Positions 7,964 through 11,167 of a stretch of DNA of 11,167 nt are shown here, in pieces; position 1 is the first letter of the stretch, and the number at the start of each line of letters is the position of its first letter. The translations under genes were made by a program, and so were the position numbers. Under the pieces are notes generated by a model that was not told the DNA's origin, did no database searches, and worked only from the letters and a program-made list of their open reading frames with translations. This stretch comes from Berkiella sp964502705 (GTDB lineage Bacteria > Pseudomonadota > Gammaproteobacteria > Berkiellales > Berkiellaceae), in assembly GCA_964502705.1 (NCBI GenBank), contig CAZCXZ010000112.1, positions 1 to 11,167 on the forward strand, written 5' to 3'.

Positions 7964-9102
7964 AAAAAAAGAAATCAATATCTTTTGTCATTCCTTGTTT
8001 GAACGAGGAACGTACTTTACCATTAGTTCTAGAAAAGCTTGTTACGATCCAAAAAGATTATAAGAGTTTGTATGAAATTGAGATTTTAGTTTCAGATAAT
8101 GGTAGTATTGACAAGTCAGTAACGATTGCAAAAAAGTTCGGTGCGAGGGTGGTATCTGCAGCGGAAAAGGGTTATGGTTCTGCCCTTGATACAGGGATTC
8201 GTAGTGCGAAAGGTGAAATTATTATTTTTGCCGATGCAGATAATACTTATGACTTTTTAGAGTCTCCAGCTTTAATCGAAAAACAAATTGAGACCGATTG
8301 TGATATGGTGATTGGTTCTCGTTTGGATGGTAGAATTCATAAAGGGGCTATGCCATTCCTACATCGTTATTTGGGGACACCGGTAATCAACTGGATCATT
8401 AATTTGCTTTATGCAAAGAAAACAAAGATTCGTGATAGCAATTCTGGCTTTCGTTGTTTTAAGAAAGAAAGTTATTTAAAGTGGAACGTAAAAAGCAAAG
8501 GTATGGAATTTGCGTCCGAACTTTTGATAAAAGCGCTGATCCATGATTCGTCCATGTATCACGTACCTGTTTCCTTATATCCTGATATGGCAGGCAGAAT
8601 TCCCCATCTTCGCACATGGCGTGATGGAATGAGGCATTTGTTAAGGATTTTATTTTATGGATCGCATCTATTTGAACGAGTAGGTATTTTTATATTTTTC
8701 CTTGCTTGGTCGCAGCTTCTTGTTTCTGTTTTTGTTGGGAAGGTGATCACATTATTTGGCGCGAATTTGTATGGATTACATTCAATGGTATTGTTTTCTT
8801 TTTTATCTGTTCTCGGGCTGAATCTATGGGGAACAGGACTACTCATTGCAACAAAACAATCTAAGATATCAAAAACATTTGAACGAATACTCGCATTGGA
8901 AGAGGATAAATTATTTTTCAGTCTCATTGTGGGTTTTTTAATTATACTCATCAGTTCTATTTGGTTATTCATTCGTTGGCAATCCGGTGGTTTTATATTT
9001 ATTAACCTAGAACGTGAGTTGATATTTGCTTCTTCACTTAGTTTAACACTTTTGGTTTTTTCTCTCTTTGCTGTAACTGCACATATTATCAAAAGAGATT
9101 GA
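7960..9102 (+). CDS. DPM1-like GT2 glycosyltransferase with four C-terminal membrane segments
   Basis: This 380-residue enzyme would charge polyprenyl phosphate with a sugar and is anchored in the inner membrane. The catalytic domain has SFVIPCLNEERTLPLVLEKL (8-27), VSDNGSIDKS (44-53), GYGSALDTGIRSAKGEII (71-88), FADADNTYD (90-98, DAD at 92-94), MVIGSRLDG (116-124) and RDSNSGFRCF (158-167). Four hydrophobic segments follow near 241-263, 274-296, 318-339 and 353-375. This differs from the enzyme at 5224, which has none, so the two probably handle different sugars or partners. The ATG overlaps the previous stop as ATGA, and its own TGA overlaps the next TTG start. An 8-A run right after the ATG encodes the start of the lysine-rich N-terminus. 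A GtrB-like role beside a GT-C partner is inferred from the neighbour. Confidence 0.9.
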   Translation: MKKKKSISFVIPCLNEERTLPLVLEKLVTIQKDYKSLYEIEILVSDNGSIDKSVTIAKKFGARVVSAAEKGYGSALDTGIRSAKGEIIIFADADNTYDFLESPALIEKQIETDCDMVIGSRLDGRIHKGAMPFLHRYLGTPVINWIINLLYAKKTKIRDSNSGFRCFKKESYLKWNVKSKGMEFASELLIKALIHDSSMYHVPVSLYPDMAGRIPHLRTWRDGMRHLLRILFYGSHLFERVGIFIFFLAWSQLLVSVFVGKVITLFGANLYGLHSMVLFSFLSVLGLNLWGTGLLIATKQSKISKTFERILALEEDKLFFSLIVGFLIILISSIWLFIRWQSGGFIFINLERELIFASSLSLTLLVFSLFAVTAHIIKRD

Positions 9103-10631
9103 GTTTGAAGTTTCCAACTCGGTTTGTTATTTACATTTTACTCTGTTCTGTTCCGTTTTTCTATCGTCTCAAATGGAACGGCAGTGGTGTGTTTGTCTCT
9201 AGCGATCCTGAGATTAAATATTATCAAGTTGTACATTTGTTAGAGGGTGGAAATCCTGAAGAATGTTATTTCCCTGCCAAGAAAATAGGATTTTCTCTAG
9301 CTTCGATTCCTATAGGTTATCCTTGGGCTTTTTCATTGTCAGATGGAAGATGTTTGTTCCAATACCCGATTTTGTTTACTTATTTACAATGGCCTATGGC
9401 CGTATTATTCGGTCCGACTTCAGTTACGTTTCTTCCCATTCTATTTTTTTTAATTAACTTTTTACTTTTAGATAGAATTTTTTCCCAGATGAATCTATCC
9501 GAATCGAAAAGGATTTTACCTGTAATTCTTATTCAATGTTTTTCTCCCATTTTTCTATCGTCTTTAGATTATTCGGAACTTACACTGACTAACTTTTTTC
9601 TGCTCGTTTCTGTATCAACATACTTAAGTTATACGAAAGATTTTGATTACCTTTTGGGTGCATTATTTACGATTGCGGTTGTTTTTACTTTTAACTTGAG
9701 ACCAGAAGTAACGATTTCTATTGTTTTCTTTTTGGGATTTGATTTTTTATTTCGAAGAGATCATATTCACTTTCTGAAAAAAGTTTGGGTCATCGCACTT
9801 TTTGCAATTTTTTGCGAGTCTATTTTTGTTTTTTGGAACCAATCTGTCTTCGGACATCCTTTAGGTATGAGGGGCCTGAGTTTATTAAATGATATTGGTG
9901 AAGGTGGATCTCGGAACTATTTGCAGGATTTCGTTGCTGATCTTTGGAAATCAGATTTCAAAATTGGAATTTTTTATGGTTATCCTTTGCTTTTTTTAGC
10001 ATTAGGTTCATTTCTGTTGGTTAAGGAAAAATCCAAGTTAGTTTTCCTCGTTGCTGGTTTTGTGTTTTTACTTTCCTTACCGTTTCTGTCTCCGTATCGC
10101 GCTGGAGTTGGAATTTTCGGAATGAGGTATTTTGAATCTGGGATTTATTTATTTCTGATAGGATCATTTTCCATTTTTGCTGATCGACTGAATCTGAAGT
10201 GGTTTGGTTTACTTCTTATACCTTTTTTATATTTTTCCTATAAATCTGATTTAAATGCCATTAAACAATGGTCATCCGGTGCAAAAATGTATCGGGATGT
10301 ACAAGACCAAATCGATCAATTGAAGCCGGATTTGATAGTGCAAAGAGGGTTATCAATTTCCTATTTTATGGGAGAATCATATACGAAATACCCACAAATT
10401 ACCGTTTACTCTCAGGAAGATTGGATTCGGGTAGAAGAAGTAGCGAAATCCAAAAATCTGAAAATTCTCTATTTAGAATGGAAGGATAACGGTTTGGTTA
10501 AGGATGAGTTTTCCGAAAGGAATTGGAAAAACAAATTTGATATTAGTTTTAAATTGAGACCAGTCAACTATAAGGTTAGGTCCGAACATAAACTGGCCCA
10601 TTTTGATGGGATTTTACTAGAAGTGAAGTAG
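9099..10631 (+). CDS. Large membrane protein, putative GT-C type glycosyltransferase
   Basis: This 510-residue inner-membrane protein has about ten hydrophobic segments and a soluble C-terminal part (about 385-510), expected in the periplasm. After the first membrane segment comes an acidic SSDPEIKYYQ (34-43), as in GT-C transferases that use lipid-linked sugars. Later FQYPILFTYLQ (87-97), NLRPEVTIS (199-207) and GMRYFESGIYLF (341-352) also fit that fold. From memory it resembles a Leptospira-restricted family listed as LA_3751/LA_3752 putative glycosyltransferases. I could not search for this. The start is TTG at 9099 (TTGA overlap with the preceding gene) or TTG at 9105. The second has GAGA at a better Shine-Dalgarno distance, and no ATG is available nearby. 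The tight link to the DPM1-like gene suggests it uses that enzyme's lipid-linked product. The function is inferred. Confidence 0.72.
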   Translation: MSLKFPTRFVIYILLCSVPFFYRLKWNGSGVFVSSDPEIKYYQVVHLLEGGNPEECYFPAKKIGFSLASIPIGYPWAFSLSDGRCLFQYPILFTYLQWPMAVLFGPTSVTFLPILFFLINFLLLDRIFSQMNLSESKRILPVILIQCFSPIFLSSLDYSELTLTNFFLLVSVSTYLSYTKDFDYLLGALFTIAVVFTFNLRPEVTISIVFFLGFDFLFRRDHIHFLKKVWVIALFAIFCESIFVFWNQSVFGHPLGMRGLSLLNDIGEGGSRNYLQDFVADLWKSDFKIGIFYGYPLLFLALGSFLLVKEKSKLVFLVAGFVFLLSLPFLSPYRAGVGIFGMRYFESGIYLFLIGSFSIFADRLNLKWFGLLLIPFLYFSYKSDLNAIKQWSSGAKMYRDVQDQIDQLKPDLIVQRGLSISYFMGESYTKYPQITVYSQEDWIRVEEVAKSKNLKILYLEWKDNGLVKDEFSERNWKNKFDISFKLRPVNYKVRSEHKLAHFDGILLEVK

Positions 10632-10654
10632 TCGAACATTTAATAGGTTTTGTT

Positions 10655-10679
10655 TGTAGTCTATTTAAAATAGACTACA
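10655..10679. repeat. Perfect 12-bp inverted repeat between convergent genes
   Basis: The left arm TGTAGTCTATTT (10655-10666) and right arm AAATAGACTACA (10668-10679) are exact reverse complements around a single A at 10667. The stop codon of the minus-strand gene (10661-10663) lies in the left arm, and the other arm encodes its last residues. Neither strand has a T-run after the repeat, so it is not a standard intrinsic terminator. Its place between convergent genes still makes transcript ending the simplest role. An operator-like site is another option. Confidence 0.75.
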
Positions 10680-11167
10680 CAATTCTCAAGTGGTTTTATC
10701 TTTTTGGGGAATTGGTTTTTAACCCAGGATTGTAAAGGCAATACAAATTCTTGGTTTAATTTTGGATCTTTGTCCGCCAATTCCAATGGTGTTTGGTTGC
10801 ACCATTGTACAAAATCGACATTCTTTACTTCATCCATTACCTTCGTAACATCAACTGCGAAATTTTTTGAGAATACTGGATCTATGTAATTAACTGGTTG
10901 GACATATTCCGTTGGGCTTAGTTGGTTTAAAAAAACATATGTGGCATGAACACCACTCGCAACAAAAACAGTTCCTCCACCTAACTTCAGAATATTACTG
11001 GCAATGACTCTACTATGGTCAGGAATATGAGAAAGATCTTTTTTCCAACGATTGCTAACTGAGTTCCAGGAATACAAAACTAGAATTAAAGCAAAGAAGG
11101 ATAGCTTCCAATATACTTTTCTTGCCGGTGTCGCCAAAATGGCAAGTGGGGGACCAATGCTAAAAAA
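10661..11167 (-). CDS. C-terminal part of a membrane protein, 5' end beyond the window
   Basis: The frame stays open to the window edge, giving 168 visible residues. The only internal candidate start is a TTG at 11137, and the ten codons upstream of it encode a hydrophobic FFSIGPPLAI, so the gene most likely begins outside the window. The visible part starts with the end of one membrane segment and another (about KLSFFALILVLYSW), then about 130 soluble residues with SRVIASNILKLGGGTVFVASG and a basic C-terminus ending CVVYFK. A last helix followed by a soluble periplasmic tail is the layout of many GT-C type glycosyltransferases. It may be a distant relative of the 510-residue protein it converges with. 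I see no catalytic motif in this fragment and cannot assign a function. Confidence 0.7.
   Translation of the reverse strand, partial: FFSIGPPLAILATPARKVYWKLSFFALILVLYSWNSVSNRWKKDLSHIPDHSRVIASNILKLGGGTVFVASGVHATYVFLNQLSPTEYVQPVNYIDPVFSKNFAVDVTKVMDEVKNVDFVQWCNQTPLELADKDPKLNQEFVLPLQSWVKNQFPKKIKPLENCVVYFK

Noticed and set aside
8655..9092. Minus-strand 145-residue reading frame
   Set aside because: It is antisense to the membrane part of the 380-residue glycosyltransferase, and its composition looks like the mirror of a coding strand.

Overview
The window is one end of a lipopolysaccharide O-antigen (rfb-type) locus from an AT-rich bacterium. No marker gene proves the host. A spirochaete of the genus Leptospira is my best guess, from the low GC, the weak ribosome binding sites, and the pairing of a dTDP-rhamnose block with several GT2 enzymes and lineage-specific large membrane proteins.

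Layout. A GT2 glycosyltransferase (16-738, minus) diverges from a long plus-strand gene series across a 159-bp intergenic region (739-897). The series opens with the four dTDP-L-rhamnose genes in the order rfbC, rfbB, rfbA, rfbD (898-4335). Next come a TuaG/WfgS-like GT2 enzyme (4389-5150), a DPM1-like GT2 enzyme without membrane segments (5224-6018), a 647-residue Wzy/WaaL-type membrane protein (6020-7963), a second DPM1-like GT2 enzyme with four C-terminal membrane segments (7960-9102), and a 510-residue GT-C-like membrane protein (9099-10631). The last four genes abut or overlap by 4 bp, so they look translationally coupled. A convergent membrane protein (10661-11167, minus) is cut by the window end. 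A perfect 12-bp inverted repeat covers the junction and contains that gene's stop codon.

How the genes fit together. RfbA, RfbB, RfbC and RfbD would make dTDP-L-rhamnose. The cytoplasmic GT2 enzymes would build the O-unit. The DPM1-like enzymes would charge polyprenyl phosphate with single sugars, and GT-C and Wzy/WaaL-type proteins would use lipid-linked sugars on the periplasmic face. No Wzx flippase, ABC exporter or initiating sugar-phosphate transferase is visible here.

The most notable point is that rfbA is interrupted by one in-frame TAA (2800-2802), exactly where the family has a conserved glutamine (CAA to TAA). The frame is intact on both sides, so this is a point nonsense change, a sequencing error or a readthrough site, not old decay. 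I found no CRISPR array, transposase, tRNA or rRNA. Apart from the nonsense codon this is a fairly ordinary polysaccharide locus, and I do not see a clearly new type of system.
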